From assembly GCA_022577435.1 (NCBI GenBank), contig JAKOON010000006.1:19685501-19749500 (forward strand): a DNA stretch of 64,000 nucleotides, in the 5' to 3' direction. Within the stretch, counting starts at the first letter, position 1. The number at the start of each line of letters is the position of its first letter. The notes below the pieces were generated by a model that worked only from the letters and a program-made list of their open reading frames with translations, was not told the DNA's origin and did no database searches. The translations under genes were made by a program, and so were the position numbers. The DNA is from Embiotoca jacksoni (Eukaryota; Chordata; Actinopteri; Embiotocidae). Shown one piece after another: positions 14,352 through 28,500 of the stretch.

Positions 14352-14698
14352 CTCTACCATAAATCCCATACACATTCATATGATAAAACCTGACATGTTT
14401 ACAGAGGCGGACTTCCCCAGTCATCATTACAAACGTTTCCACTATTTCATATTCAATACTGCTTTTAAACTGCAGCTAATTTAATGTGTTTCTTTGCTGC
14501 GGTGACGCTCACTTCATCGTGTGATAGAGCAAATTAGTTCCCAGGCCCCCTTTTTTACACGAGTTGGCAGCTTTTCTGAACATAACCTGACTGCAGCCAA
14601 TTGATTTACTCACTAACAAGGCCGTAAACAAAAGGAAGGTTTTACTTCTCTGTGGAAGAAAAACTTTCTACTGCTTTAAGGGGTTAGCTCATCCAAAT

Positions 14699-14731
14699 TT
14701 CCCCGCTGTGGGATTAATAAAAGTCTAAAAA
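14699..14731 (+). repeat. Possible retroelement 3' tail remnant
   Basis: TTCCCCGCTGTGGGATTAATAAAAGTC is close to the CCCC-GGGGATTAATAAAG tail at 63.6 kb; no body is attached. Confidence 0.35.
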
Positions 14732-17700
14732 TATCCTCACTTTAGGTCTTTACGCACTGGGGGCGTTTTTTCATGCGATTAATTTAGCATTATTTATTTT
14801 ACGAGGGAGGTCTATTTTTCTGGGTTTTCCCACTGCAAATAAAAGCATCAACCAATCACATTGTGTGGAAGTGGAACCGTATGAATAATTTTGAAGCGAC
14901 ATATTCACAGCCGAGTTTTAATCGTCACGTCCCCAGTGTGTTAAGGCCTTTAGCCTTCGAGGTATCCAGCCATGTTGATGTTTAAATAGATGTTGGCCAG
15001 GTCTGGAGATATCACATCGCATCTATATAACTGAGGTGACTGGAATATTTTGTGTAGGTTTCAAAGCAACAGAAATTCAACAGCAAACATCTCCCTCCAA
15101 AAACAGTTTCTGTGACTCCAGATAATCAAAAAAAAACACACCGTCAGTAGTTGTCTTAAGAAGTATGTCTTCAGTAGACAGTATTTATGAGAAAGACTGG
15201 TTCTGGTGACAGAAACCTCAAAAATGAATATCCCAAATTCACGGCAAATTTACAGAAGCACTGGAGAAAGGTTGGGAAAATGTTCCCTTTTTTTGTTGTT
15301 ATTTGACTGCATTGACCCTTTAACACTACTGACATGTATTCATAATTAGTGTAATATTACCAAACCCAACTAAGCACAAAGAAGGAGCTGAGAGACCTGC
15401 ACTTGTTTGGGTGCGGTGCTTGTGGTTAGACTGAATATGTTCCAATCAGTGGTGACACATCGATGCAGCTGTCGGAGGAGACGTGATTGCTCAGTTTGCG
15501 GCGTGCTCTCCGTCGCTTACATAAAGAGAATAATAACATGTTTACAGCTAAGATGACAGCCTGATGAGAGGCTGGTTCCTATTTCAGAATTGTTTTTTTA
15601 AGAACTGATTTTTTTTAATTTTTTTTTTAATTTGATTCCGGGCCTCAAGTGTTTATCCTGATTTAGCCGTGATGTTCTTCACATTTTGGAATATTATGAG
15701 CTGAAAAGTCAAGAAGGGGAAAGAGATGTTCTGTACCAAGGCGGTGCACCTTTCATGTGCACGTTTCCAAAGAAGGAGCCATCACAAAGAAACAGAAGAA
15801 AGAATAACTTGAACAACAAGGTCAAACAGGGACCCCAGTAAAATGGGCCCTCCTTTTCTTTGCACCCCCACACCCTCCTCGCTTTGATTTCCGGTCTGCC
15901 TGCCTGCCGCTAACGTTTCTTGGAAAAGATCAATGGGTGGAAGCCCCGGGGCTGGCGGGGGTCCAGAGCCGTGAAGGCATGTGAAGCCCCGTGGAGGGGC
16001 AGCCAGTCAGCTACTCTGCGAACAACAGATGGGGGGTGACGGCGGTGGTGGGGTGACACGGCCCTGCAGGAACACATCTGTGCAGGATACACACAAACAT
16101 GTGTTGATGGTTAGTGAGCGTGTGCTGAGGAAAGGGCTGGACCGACAGTGGGAGGGTTTGAAGGCCGATGGAGATCTATTGAGACGGATGTTTCCTACGT
16201 TTGTACATTGTCCAGTCTTAATGTACATTAAAGGGCCACTTCACCTGTTTAATGGAGACAACTGAGTCTATAGTTGTGGTTCATCTTATTCAGGCTGTGG
16301 TGACGTAATGGTTGTTTTGTTTTTTTCTGTGCCTTTGGAGGAGCATTTTTAAACTAGAGAAAAAAAACCTGATGGTATCGTGGTGAGATCATCGAGGTTA
16401 TCTCAGCTCGGGCTTGGAGACTTTCATTTATAATTTCTAACAAAAAACTGGTGACGTGAAGTTTTAAAGACATGAATATTTAAACAGGCAGGGAAGATGT
16501 GGCAACAAGATGCTACCGAGTTGCATTGTGGGAAATGTTCCAGTGTTTGGAGGACACGAGCATTTGCTGCACAAATTACATGTCTTGGAATGGAAATGCA
16601 AAACTGCATCAAACAACTGAAATACATTCAAAACTTTTCTAAAATCAGAGAACTGGCTGATATCCAAGAGTTGACTCGACACTGATAGCGACTTGAGGAA
16701 CTGAAGTATAGAAGACAACCAGCAACCACGGTGATGTAAATATTTCTGCAGTAAAGCACACACATCCAAAGTCCACACCACTCCAGTTTCAAACATAAAG
16801 CTTCCAAACGGTTCTCCCGTGTTGCTAATATTAATAACTGAAAGCAAGTAAAGCCGACAGCGAGCTGTTTCCTAGCAACACAACTCCAAACCTGTCTGCA
16901 GCGTCATCGCTCTGTCCAGACGGTTTTGCATTTTACACTCAATTTATTCCCTCTGTTGCAAACGGCTGAAGCACGCAGCCACGTTTACTGCATGCGATTT
17001 GTTGGCGGACTGCCCGAGACCAAACCATCAAATGAAACGCCAAAGATTTGGTGAAACATTTGAAATGGCTCGGGCCGTTTTGTGGGTGTTGTTATGACCA
17101 GGGCTCCAGCGGTCAAATAAAAGGTTGGTGAAGGCTACCTTGACTGAGCCACTCTATCAAAAGCCCGCATGATCACTGACAACGGAACCAACTGAAGACC
17201 AATCTCTAATCAGAACAGCATGGCCCTGTGTTTAAACCATTGGGTCATCTTTTAATTGACCATTTCACTGCTGCGTCTGCAAACCTTGCAAATGTAAACA
17301 CCTGCTCAACAGCGGAGGGAGACCATAAATGGAGTTGTTAAGTCTCTTTATTTTTCATTTAATAACAAGTTCAATTCTTGTGCTTGGTTGGATTTAGTCC
17401 TGAAATATCAATCATTTACACCGTAATCATTTCTTGCGCTCTCTTTCCATTGAATTCCTAAGTTCCTCCCTCTCTCCTCATCCCTTCACTCACTCTGAAC
17501 TAAAAAGGCTTCTTTTTCACAACACTCCATCAAGCAGTGATCAAACTTGCCTCCAGCAGCTGTGGATTGACGACTTCATGTTGCGTGACTACAGGTTAGG
17601 AGCTGCAGAGTTACTTTCAAGCTAAATTAAACTGTTTAGCCGCAGGGAAGCTGATGAATTGAATGGTTAATAAGTGCTGTGTAAAAATAACCACTTAACA

Positions 17701-18713
17701 GCTTCTTACTTTGTGCTCTTTCATTTGACAGGTTGCTATTTCTTGAGAAACCTGTCACACACCCTTTGCTCTGAACTCCAATTCCTGCCGTGCCCATGAA
17801 AGTGGCTCCTGTATGTAAAACAACAATGAACTTTGAAAGAAGGAACTACATTTTACCGCACCAATAAATTACACATTTATGTTCATTTTACCTCCACTAG
17901 CCCTGGTTTTTTTTATTTCTAGGTTTAGGTGTGATCATGACAAAAGGGTGATATCAAGCAACAGACCAGAGCTGCGATTAGATCGTCCACTAACATAACT
18001 GTAAATGTCTCAATGCTTAGTGACCAGAATCTGCTCAAAGTGTCCTTGAGCAAGACCGACTCTCCTATTTGGATATGAGCCCCTTTAAATCCATTGCAAG
18101 CCCGGCGAGGCGGCGCAGATGCCGCTCCAGTCTTTCAACATCACAGCCTCATCTTCACTTAAACTGTCACTGGTTTATAGATTTTCTTTTACGGGGCTGA
18201 TGAGCTGCTCCCTTCATTTGGACGGTTTTCATTTCATCGCCGCGATGACTCTCCCTCATCAAAGTGAAAAATCAAAGCTGTGCGGTCAAGCTTATTACCC
18301 TCCCTCCTCCCCCCTCCCCCCCGTGTCATAACCACGCTTCATCCAATAAGACTGTCACTGGGAACAGAGGTGGAAGGATTATTTCCAAAATGTCTCTCTC
18401 TGGATTGCAGTCTTCATTCATCAAGCGCTGACTTTGATGCAAGCGCTGACTTTGTATGAAAAAAGGGCTGCTTCTTGTTTTCTTGTTTTGCTGTTTCAAC
18501 TAGGTCCAAAAAAAAAACAAAAAACAAAAAAAGTTCCCTTCATCTTTTATTCCTGGCTCAGGCTTAAAAAAAACAACTGTTTTTCCTGTCTACCTTTTCT
18601 GCTCCTCATGCAAATTGTCTGCATACTGTGATGAGCCAGTCAAATCAAAGACAACACAAACAAAAGGTAGAACAAAAAAAAAAAGAGGTGTTTTCTGGGT
18701 AATTGCGTACACT

Positions 18714-18715
<2 letters not shown>

Positions 18716-18808
<93 letters not shown>
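18716..18808. repeat. (GT)n microsatellite, 93 bp
   Basis: The longest uninterrupted dinucleotide run in the window. Confidence 0.98.
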
Positions 18809-18809
<1 letters not shown>

Positions 18810-19260
18810 CAATTCTCGGCTCAGCACTGCTGTGACATTTACTGAAAATGATTGAGGTTTTGCATTTTTCACTCAGGTCAGGTTCCATAGCTGGAAAACT
18901 GTTCTGTGATTTCTCCAATCGCATGCCCTCTGCACTGCCTCACCTCTTCTCCCATTGGCCTGCTTTCTTAGCTGATGACTTCAGGCTGTTGGGGATCTTA
19001 GGAACTCATCAAGGGGATCGTTGCCATGGCGATAAAGGGGCAACAAGCCAAGGGAAGTAACCCTGGCTTGTCTTTCGGAGGGCCAGACACCCTTATCTGG
19101 CAGGAGTCGCTGTCTGTTGCACACATCCACATCCACAGACACGCACAAATGATTTGAAAAGTGCACAGTGTGCACGCACGGCGTTCACCAGATGTGCAGC
19201 CTGATTGCAGCAGGCTGAGAGCTGGGAGTTTAACTTGAGTTAAATGCCTCTTAGCAGAGC

Positions 19261-19264
<4 letters not shown>

Positions 19265-19327
<63 letters not shown>
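19265..19327. repeat. (CA)n microsatellite
   Basis: Uninterrupted CA run about 450 bp from the opposite-strand GT run at 18716. Confidence 0.97.
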
Positions 19328-19330
<3 letters not shown>

Positions 19331-21230
19331 CAGTTCTGGACGGGATCGAACGGTCACCCCTGTGGTCACATTTCTGAGATGGCATTTAAAGCACAACGTT
19401 CTTGTTTGTTCTTTGTTCTTTGGGCAAAATGGCAGCATGCAGTTGTGTCACTTTTTTTTTACCACAAAGACAGACAGAGGGAGGCTTGCACATGGCTGTG
19501 GTTTAAGACCTTCAAGTCAAAGTCAAAGATTTTGTTTTGTGTAAATCAAATTAGATACTTTGGACAGTTTCATGTTAACTGAAATGAGAAAACATCCATC
19601 AACAGTATTTTCCTAGAAAAGCTCAAAAATAATTCACTAATTCAGCAGTGGACGCACTTCAAACTGTATTTTTTTTTTTTTTTAACTCCCAAGCTTGGAT
19701 ACTTTCCACAAAATTAAAAACAATTTGAGCAAATAAAAATGAAGTGCTTCAATGTAAAATGGCCCCATGCCTGAATTCATGATTTATCATCTCTAAATCA
19801 TGCAAGCCCCCTCTGTTTAAGTGCTAACACATGATCCAAGTTGCCTCCCTTTAAAATTAATCGTCTGTTTCGGTTTTGTTTCATCCATCACAATCAATCA
19901 TTACCTCTCCAAAAGGCAGCAAATCTAATTCAGAAACAAAAACCCTCACATCTACCATTGTCGTCGCCTCCTCTGCTGCTGTCCCGTGTCAAATCCTATT
20001 TAAAGCTCATTTCTCTGCAGCCCTTCTGGATTTTGGATGCGAGTCTGGCTCTCACCACCAACTCCAAACCCCTAACAGCTGCCGCCGCCGCAGACCCCGC
20101 TGCCATCGAGGCAGCAGCACAGGCCCGACACAACTGTCAGAGGCCTGTTGGCTAATCTCATTTTCCCACCATGAGTTTACAGCCATGACGAGGCAGCATG
20201 GCGATGACCCGAGGGAAAGAAATGCTTCACAAGGTAAGCTTTGTTACCGATTATTAACCGTCATTTGCCTGAGGCTTTTTAAGGATTTTAGTGGTCTCGA
20301 TGACAAGAAGGGAGTTGAAGTTCTACGGCTGACTCGAGGACTTTTTTTTTTTTAAAAAAGGTGAAAAAGGTTGGGGAAAAAAAAGTCACTCTTTTGTCAA
20401 CTTTTACCTTTAAATATGTTTCCTATCCTCGCCCCTGAGGAACTGATCGACTTCTCTCCCTAAAACTTTTGTTTCCTCTCGAGGAACTCCTCACCTTGAA
20501 ACAGTATCGTGCCTGAAGCTGACGTAAACAGTATCTGTGAAGCCCAGACAGGCCTTGAAGAAGCAGATGGTGGATACAGTCAATCTGCGGTTAAAAGAAA
20601 AATCAATGTGTTCTTTGATCGGTACTTATCTGTCCCTTGAAGAGCTTTCTGAACTGCATTGTAGCAACGTAAATATTGCTACTGTATTCGATTTCCTTGC
20701 CCTTGACAAGCTTCCCACCAGCGTCAACCCACATCACACACACCCACTAACAAAAGTATGCTTCCCAAATAGTCCACACCATCACCAACTTTTGCCAAAT
20801 GATTTGGGGTTGAGATTTAGGAATCCAGCAACACTGACACACATATACAGTATATGTATATGAATATATTTGTTGTTTGTTTGTTTTTTAGTTGGAATAA
20901 GAGAAAGAAAAAGCTTGGAAGACTCATTCTGACGCTTGGCAGCTGAATAGAAAACAGAATATTTAATCGGGAAAACTTACAGTCAGGGCTGACCTCGTCT
21001 GAACACTGCAGCGCCTCACCTGACGTGAACCCACCCACTCATCTCAACAACACCCATCTCGTCTCCCTTTTTCACATACTTTAGTTTCCAAGGTAACAAA
21101 GTTATCGCAGCTGGTGAGACGAGAGAGACGAAAACTGACAACTTCCCCCGACTGGTTCTCTCATTCGCGCTGTTTTCCAAATCTCAAAGTCTTCCTTGCC
21201 CCCTCTCCCCCCGATGTTTCTCTCTCGCTT

Positions 21231-21236
21231 TTTATT
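21231..21236 (-). other. Candidate mgat3 polyadenylation signal
   Basis: TTTATT on the plus strand reads AATAAA on the minus strand. It is the first canonical hexamer I find downstream of the mgat3 stop and would give a 3' UTR of roughly 850 nt. Motif only; longer UTRs are possible. Confidence 0.25.
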
Positions 21237-22084
21237 TCCTCTTTCTGATCTTGTCCCTGCTTCACAGCCCAAAACGTCACAACATGACACAAAGACAGAC
21301 CACGCACACTTTTTGAGAAACACACAGACAGGTCTAAGGTGCATGTAGATGGATGTGAGTATTCGGTATGTACTGGATGATTTGAAACACCTCCGCTGAG
21401 TCATTCCTTTTCATTTGGTGGTAAATATTTAAGCTGGGGTTAAAGAGGATTTACAATTTTTCTACTGAGACCAAAGAATAAATTAATATCTGAACACAAG
21501 TCTGTTTCTGAGAAGGAGGTCGCCAAATATGACAGGAAGACATCTGAAGGTGGAGAATGAAGCGGGAACATCAGCCGGTCTGTAAACTTTAGTAAACACA
21601 GACAGAAACAAAATAGTCCTTCACGTCCAAGTTTCTCATCTCCACAGGTTGAACACGCCTGCGAATTATCCCTGGCTTTTCTCTGAAGTTGCCCCTTTCT
21701 CTCGGAGAACAGGCGTGTTGAATTGGCGGGCGAAGGAAGGGAGGACATGGGCCGAGTGACAAAAAGAGCGATAGTTTGGCCTCACCCTCACAAAGGGAGG
21801 GAGGAGGAAATCTATGGTTCTGTTTATCCAGTGGTTTCATCCCCTCAATGCTCTTTCTGTAAATCCATGGTGGAAGTGATTCAGTGTTCCCTTTTTTGAC
21901 CCCAAAATAATAATTTTTAAGAGATTTGAAATCCCAGCAACATCAGTGCTGCCTGGTGGAGATACATGTAGTTCAGCTCCAATGAGAGATGAAGTTCATC
22001 AGTACCGTTCCATCCCCGAACTCAGTGCCGAGGCCTCTCTCCGGCCCTACTAGTTATGTCACGAATGTTTTCCCGGCGGAATTC

Positions 22085-22582
22085 CTACCCCTCGCTAAGT
22101 CTGGAAACTTTGTTGTAAGGGTTCTCCAGGAGGTAGCGGAACCTGTCGTAGTGCTCCAGCATGTACTTTGGCGCGTACATGTGCTCTTTGGGCTCCACGG
22201 GAGGATATTCCTGCAGGGAGCCATCAAACCAGCCCCCTGTCCGGATCAGATCGCGGATATAGCTGAGGTCGCGTTTGTCCTCGTAGTCGCCCCACCGCGG
22301 GAAGTCTCCGTTCTGCGCCGATACCAGCTTGAAGTAGATCCCCTCGGGCGAGAAGCACCAGGAGCAGTGCCACCCGGCGAAGTGGAAGGGGCTGCCCACC
22401 GACCACTGCACCAGGATGTGGCCAGTGTCGTTCTCGTACTTGCGGAAGCCCGGCATGGTGTAGTACTCGCGGCGGCGCAGTTTGATGCCGTCGCCGTCGT
22501 AGACGTCGCGGAGCATCCCCAACGTGCATCCCGACACCACCTCCAGAGAACCGAACTGCTTCCAGAAAAAGCCGTACAGCGA
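22085..22582 (-). CDS. mgat3: mgat3 coding exon 4 (residues 460-624, stop)
   Basis: Encodes SLYGFFWK through the C-terminus, including YTMPGFRKYENDTGHILVQW (500-519), WHCSWCF, the LVSAQNGDFPRWGDYEDKRD block (546-565) and GWFDG. It ends in LSEG and TAG (22087-22085), shorter than the mammalian tail. The third codon positions are strongly G/C, which also opens a long shadow frame on the other strand (21989-22612) that is not a gene. Confidence 0.95.
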   Translation of the reverse strand, partial: SLYGFFWKQFGSLEVVSGCTLGMLRDVYDGDGIKLRRREYYTMPGFRKYENDTGHILVQWSVGSPFHFAGWHCSWCFSPEGIYFKLVSAQNGDFPRWGDYEDKRDLSYIRDLIRTGGWFDGSLQEYPPVEPKEHMYAPKYMLEHYDRFRYLLENPYNKVSRLSEG

Positions 22583-25500
22583 CTGCACGCGCAGAGAGAA
22601 GAGAGCGGTTAAGTTGCTGCACGGGTGAATTACTTCATCTTAAATGTTTAAAACGCAACAGAGACAAGATGCTTAATACAACAAAAAGCATCACACACCC
22701 ACGGTAGTGTTGCCGAAAGATAATTGAACACCCACACACAAGCTGGCATTTTGCTTCTACCTTGCGCATGTGGATGGCGAAAGGTTCCGTCCAGCCATCA
22801 AACAGTTTGAGGAAGAGGAGGCCCTCGCGTGCTGGGATTTCATCTGCGTCGTTGATGACGAAGACGTCGTCTGATTTGGCGCCCGCCACCCTAGACAAGC
22901 CGTTGTGTGTCAGGAAGGTACGCAAGTAGTCGTCGGCGATCCAGCCGTCCTGCCGACCGCCCTCCGGGAAGTGGTCGAGGAACACGTACAGGATCTTGTG
23001 ACGTATGTAGTCGTACGTGCCGTTGAGGAGGAGCCGCAGGAAACTGGGGAGGTTACAAACACCGTTAGGGGGATTCTGTCATCCACAGAAACAGTGCGGT
23101 GTTTGTTTGTACAATGGTATACGACGGAAAACGTCACATCGCGGGCCGGGGGCCTCATCTGTAACCGTCGCCTCCGGACAGAACGGGGCCTGAAAGATGC
23201 GCATGCTGGTCCCCGCGCAAAAGTTGGGATTTATAAAAACACACTGGACGGGAGAATTAGCGCACCCGCATGCAAACTCTGACCCGTGTGTACGTACGTT
23301 TTGGAGACTGTGAACTGAAGTTAGATTGTAGAAATGAAATGGTATTGCTGTATGTGTGATGAAGCCTCTCACGCATTTAAGTTCACTTCATATTACAGTC
23401 GGGAAAGTCTGACGGCCTTCCCCCATACGAAGCCCTTATCACCACGTTAACCAGGCTAATGGACTAGATGACCATAATTGGTTGTAGAAATTGAAGAACA
23501 CAGGATCAGTTTTTAAAATTGTCTTCCACCAATATTGTGTAAATACTTTGATGTAGTTTTTGTGTGTAAAAGTGCTGTAGTAAACACGACAGCGCTGTCA
23601 GGGTCACGGAGCAGTACAACGGAGACACTGCTATCGTTGCAGCAGCAACACGGTGCCCCTTCGCTACATTTGCTTTTGTATGCAACCTCGGTGCTGTGGC
23701 CACCAAACAATATGTGCTTTCTATTCTGCACCTCACCCACAAGCACTTCAATTTCTGTGTCAAAAAAAAGTCCTTTTTGAAGCTTCCCTCTCCACTCCAC
23801 AATTCACCAAGGAACCACTGAGCAGCATGGCTAATTTTATATGCATCAACGTTTACAGCGTGGTTTGACAATTTATGGTTGAATGTGGCCGTGTAGAGGA
23901 CTGGATATGAGGCTCATCAATGTGTACACATTTCCACGTGGACTATGATTTATAAGGGCAACACGCAGGTGTGCGTGCGCACGATTTTATATATCTAAAT
24001 ATTTTTACGCATACGTCATTTTCGGATTTGGTGCCTTTAAGTCTGGATCCTACGCAGTGAGGCCCCCGGTCTGATGTATCATAACTACATTTCGAGGTAG
24101 CCATTGGTTTCCATTCTTGCATTAGTTAAATACAACTTGACAACTTGCCATTCCTTGACCTTTCAAACCAACTCGCTCTTTAGGCTATCTTGACTAGTTT
24201 TTTTTCCCTACTCTTTACTATGGAGCAATATTTTAATACGTGAGTCACAGGTTTTTTTTTTTTTTTATGCACACATGTGGTTCACCCAATCCACACGTGT
24301 GTTGGGTTTGTTGCTACTTTTCCACTCGTGAATTGATTTCAAACTTTTGTTTAACTTCATAAACATAATTGTCTTCCATTGTAAGAAAACCCCGGTGGCT
24401 ATTTTCAAACTGCACTACCATACATTTATACAGTGGCTGAAAAAATAACAGACTTGACTGTAATGGAATCCACAGTTCAACAAGTTTCAAAACGTTGCTA
24501 ATTCATGTTTTTTTTCCCGAACAGAATGGAAACCAGTGCTGCCTGGAACAATAAGTAAAGTACACACTGTAGAGATTGGGGGGAAAAAAAGTTGCGAAAA
24601 GATAAAGAACAAAAGGTCAGACAAGTGCTTGTTTGACAAATGACACCTTTCAGTGCAGAGAACCCACCCGCCATACACCAAACTGAATGCAAGAACAACT
24701 CAATTAACCTGATAATATGCAGAGCACAAGACAATGCTCACTGAATGTATCCGCTTTCATGCGGTGTCACATCCTATGATTGAACACACCAATCTCTCCC
24801 TTCAAGGCTACATGCAGAGTTAATCGTGTCGCTCTTGTCATAATCTGCTGTAAAATTGCTCTCGAGGCTGAGCATGTTGTTGCCAAAGGAATTGTTATTC
24901 AGCACACTAATGTTCAAGAAGCATGCAGGGTGGCTGTAGACAAAAACTGTAAGCTGTAAGCAGTAACCCGTCAGCGCACCTGCAGTGTTTCAACTTCACA
25001 AAAACCTGGAGTTTTGGCTGAATTTTGGATCACTGAATATGAAAATGGTGTACAGCATGACCCCAAATGAACTCCTTTATGTATGCCTGCACATAAACAT
25101 GATATAACCCATCTCATAACTTAATCCAGCTTCAAATTCGCTGAAGATGCAATTCATTGAACAATGCCATAATGTCAGCCACAGAGAGTCATCTACCGAT
25201 GGCCACGGAGCAGCTCAGTAGAGGATTACACATCTTGCTTAAATACAAACTGACCTCAAGGGCATAGCTTTATAATCTGTCCATAAAGAAATAGCGTTGT
25301 ACCTCAGAGGTCGTTTCTCTCCATAGGCCGTAAAGTTTGATTCACATACGAGGAACAGATCTACGGCCTGGGCGAGCTCATGGAAGCGCACGTGCAGCAG
25401 GTCAAACTCATGGTTCACATTGATGGCATTGATCACCCTCCGTGGGGTCTCCCTGGGTGTCAGTCGCTCCTTGGTTGGCAGATTGGAGTGGTACACCATG

Positions 25501-28500
25501 GTGGGAACCCCACAGTAAGGTCCGTGCCACCCTGGCCGACAGACGCACTTGACCAGCCGCTTCCCGTTGCCTCTGGCCCTCGCCTTGGCTTTCGGAGGTG
25601 CCGAGGGCTGCTGCTGCTGCTGCTGGACCTCCAGAGGTCTTCGTTGCCCTGCAGCCCCAGCTCGACCAACGTCCCCAGCTTCATTAGCCACAGCCCCCCC
25701 TGATTTTCCAGAGTACTCCTTCGGGGTAGCCACCTCCGTCCCTTGCCTGAAGCAAAGGGCTCCGGCTTTGGTGCGGACAAAGTAAGATGTTTTGTCATCT
25801 TGAAGCTGGTGAGTGCGGGTATTGAGGTCTCCCATGGATTCTAAGGGGTCCGGCAATCGTTCCTTGGGGAACACCACGCGGTGGTGCTCTTTTCCCACTA
25901 CTGGTACCTCTGGGAGGTCCGGCCTGCCCGGCAGGGCTGGGTGGCTGGGGTTCCGCAGCTGCTCTTCAGCTCTCCTCTGAGGAAAGAAAAACAACAACAA
26001 AAAAAAAACAGTAATGGGAAATGGTTATGGTTGCTGCTCCTCTAAAATAAATTCCAAACATCTGTGGATTTTAGTGTCACTGATTAATTAACTTTACACC
26101 AACAAACAGCTTGATATTTACTGGCACCAGCTGATCACATGGACATAATGAAAAGTGGAGGTGGTGACAATTTTGATACTTTGAAACATTTGAATTGATA
26201 GTTACATTACAATTGACAAAAATAAAAAATGAAATATAGTGAACTGATGAATTCAATTAATACTGAGTTAACATGAACTATTGCCTACTATTTAAAATAA
26301 CAGACATCTTAGCTGGTACATAGTTGCTGACCCCTTGTAATGACTTCTAAATGTTTATATCAAAAGCAATCAACTGTATTTGAGGCTTTTTTTTTTGTCT
26401 TGTAACAGTTGCTGTGAAATGTCGACGTGCTCTTGGCACTTTGAGAGCAATTTCAAAGATGAGCCGATGTGACAAAGAAAAATAAAGGATAGCGTAGAAA
26501 ACAAGACAAAGGCTAGGGATACACCTCAGGTTTCAACCCTTCTGGAGATCCACAATGGTGGTTTTTAGAAGATGTCAGTGCCAAAAAAAAAATCACCTCC
26601 CAAGGCTCCCAGGAAACTCAAAGACTAATCTGACTCCCCTTGTTTCAAAGACACATGCGTGAACAATGCAAAGTGTTTAAATGTGTCATGAACGCAGGCA
26701 CATTTCTATACCAAAAATCAAGCAACAGCCAAAGGGAACAGGATTTGAATTAAAACAGTAAAACAGAAATATCACATTTGAATTGTATATTAGGATAACA
26801 ATGAATTTAGTTGTGCTTAAGGGCTGAACTTGAACTAGAAACCGGTGACCTACAATCTCAGCTTTACCCAAGCTTGTCTGTATTTAAGACATCAAATTCT
26901 GCCCTTTTATACTCCCACTATATTAATACATGTTGCCTAAACATGTATATATTAAACATGTACATTAATGCAAGGTGGACCCATATTAGCTATAATGTAT
27001 CTTCAAAAGTACAGCTACAATGGCAGCCTCACTGTCAACAACAAGAGTGGGTTGCACACTAATCTGAAGGTTAGTGGTTTGATCCCGGCTCCTCCTGTCC
27101 ACATGCCTAAGTGTCCTCGAGCAAGACACTGAACCCTACAATTGCTCCCGATGGTGTACCATCGGTGTGTTGTAAGTCGCTTTGGATAAAAGCGTCAGCT
27201 AAATGAAATGTAATGTAACTTTGAACGGGTTACTGGGTAACCTTGCCACTGGTATTAAACAAGATCAAAAGTAGGTGAGTGCAAAAGTCAAACAATCTGC
27301 AGTTAATATTTAGAAATACACACTGTTAGCAAACAATAATTAACCCACAACAATGATATCTTATCATTACAACGTTGTTTTGCGGGTAATCATTTCTTGA
27401 GACTTTTAGTGTTGATTAACTTTAACTTTACGGCTTCTTACAGTACATCATTGAACACACGTGCACGTGTGCCCTCTGACAGGTGATTACAGAGCAGTTT
27501 CCTTTGTCTCCAAGGCTCCAGGAAAGTGAACGTGTAAACTTGCTGAATGTTATAGATCACTCTCACAGAGATACAACACAGTGATAGCAGGGGAAGATGC
27601 AAGAGGAGATGAGATCAATAATGTGTGAGGCAGTAGTACATTAGAAGTAGCTCAAAGGCACAGAGGACTTCCTGTTTCATATTTGCATTTTCTTTCGTTA
27701 AAATAAAATGCAAGCAAGCAAGGATTTCCTTAATAAGATGACAAATGTCCCAGAGATTTTAAGGCGATATATTTCTGGAGGCTTACCATTTTTTTGAGGG
27801 TGGTAAGTAAGCAACATTAACTTCATCACAAAGGACCAGAGTGACATGGCTTTGATTTATAACTAACTTAGTAGTTAGTCATAATTAGCTCTAATTTATA
27901 ATTGTGCCGATTTATGACTAAGTCTATTAAAGGTGTTTCTTATACTTCAGAAGTTTGTCGATTCTTCTAAGAAGAAGCAAATAGTCCTTGATATGAACAG
28001 TGATTGTGCACAGACAGCAGGAAACACAGTCCAATGGAAAGGAGAACAACTTTTATGATTAATGCATAACGTAATAAGTCTCATCAAAAATCCGTAACAG
28101 TGTTTTTGCACTGGTGACCCAGGATGTTTGTGCAGATTGTACTTGGGTCAGTGCGATCGCTTTTTCTTTTTTGAGTTCTGGCATCTCCGATTGGCTCTGT
28201 GTTAAATCACAGCACCTTGACATGAGCGTGGAGAATTTCCAACCCACCATCCACCTGTGCTACATGGAAATAAAAACAAACCTTTCACCCTCCAAAGGCA
28301 CAGACTTTGAACAGACAACTTGCTTACAAGTTTAATTAACATCTTATTAGAATTATTGTAATTATCTCCACACAAGTTTACAGAGATCATCTCTGTTTTT
28401 TTTTTTTTATTCTATTCTGCAACTCCAAGAGCTGTTTTTTGTTTGTTTATATCTAAATATCAAATTTAAATAGATGAAAGCCTGTTATATTACACGAGCA

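Larger units (their letters stand above)
13451..22084. other. Non-coding DNA 3' of mgat3
   Basis: Includes the probable mgat3 3' UTR at its right end. A CRE palindrome TGACGTCA at 13755-13762 and a homeodomain-like AT-rich segment (13860-13890) are the only motif-level points. No further exon was recognised. Confidence 0.55.

Noticed and set aside
13935..14484. Overlapping 146- and 177-codon frames
   Set aside because: Both run through a CA repeat and show no family resemblance.
18030..18075. Second V-SINE copy (TGTCCTTGAGCAAGAC)
   Set aside because: Only the short central motif is present, without a B box or tail; too little to call.
18645..18924. Poly(Thr-His) and poly(Cys-Val) proteins
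   Set aside because: Translations of a GT/CA microsatellite, as with similar frames at 1028, 19244, 28755, 41038, 46299 and 55029.
21989..22612. 207-codon plus-strand open frame across mgat3 exon 4
   Set aside because: It is the reverse shadow of a GC3-rich coding exon; it crosses an intron border and matches no family.
22224..22622. 132-codon minus-strand frame overlapping exon 4
   Set aside because: It is out of frame with the conserved GnT-III sequence and Arg/Leu-rich as expected for a shadow frame.
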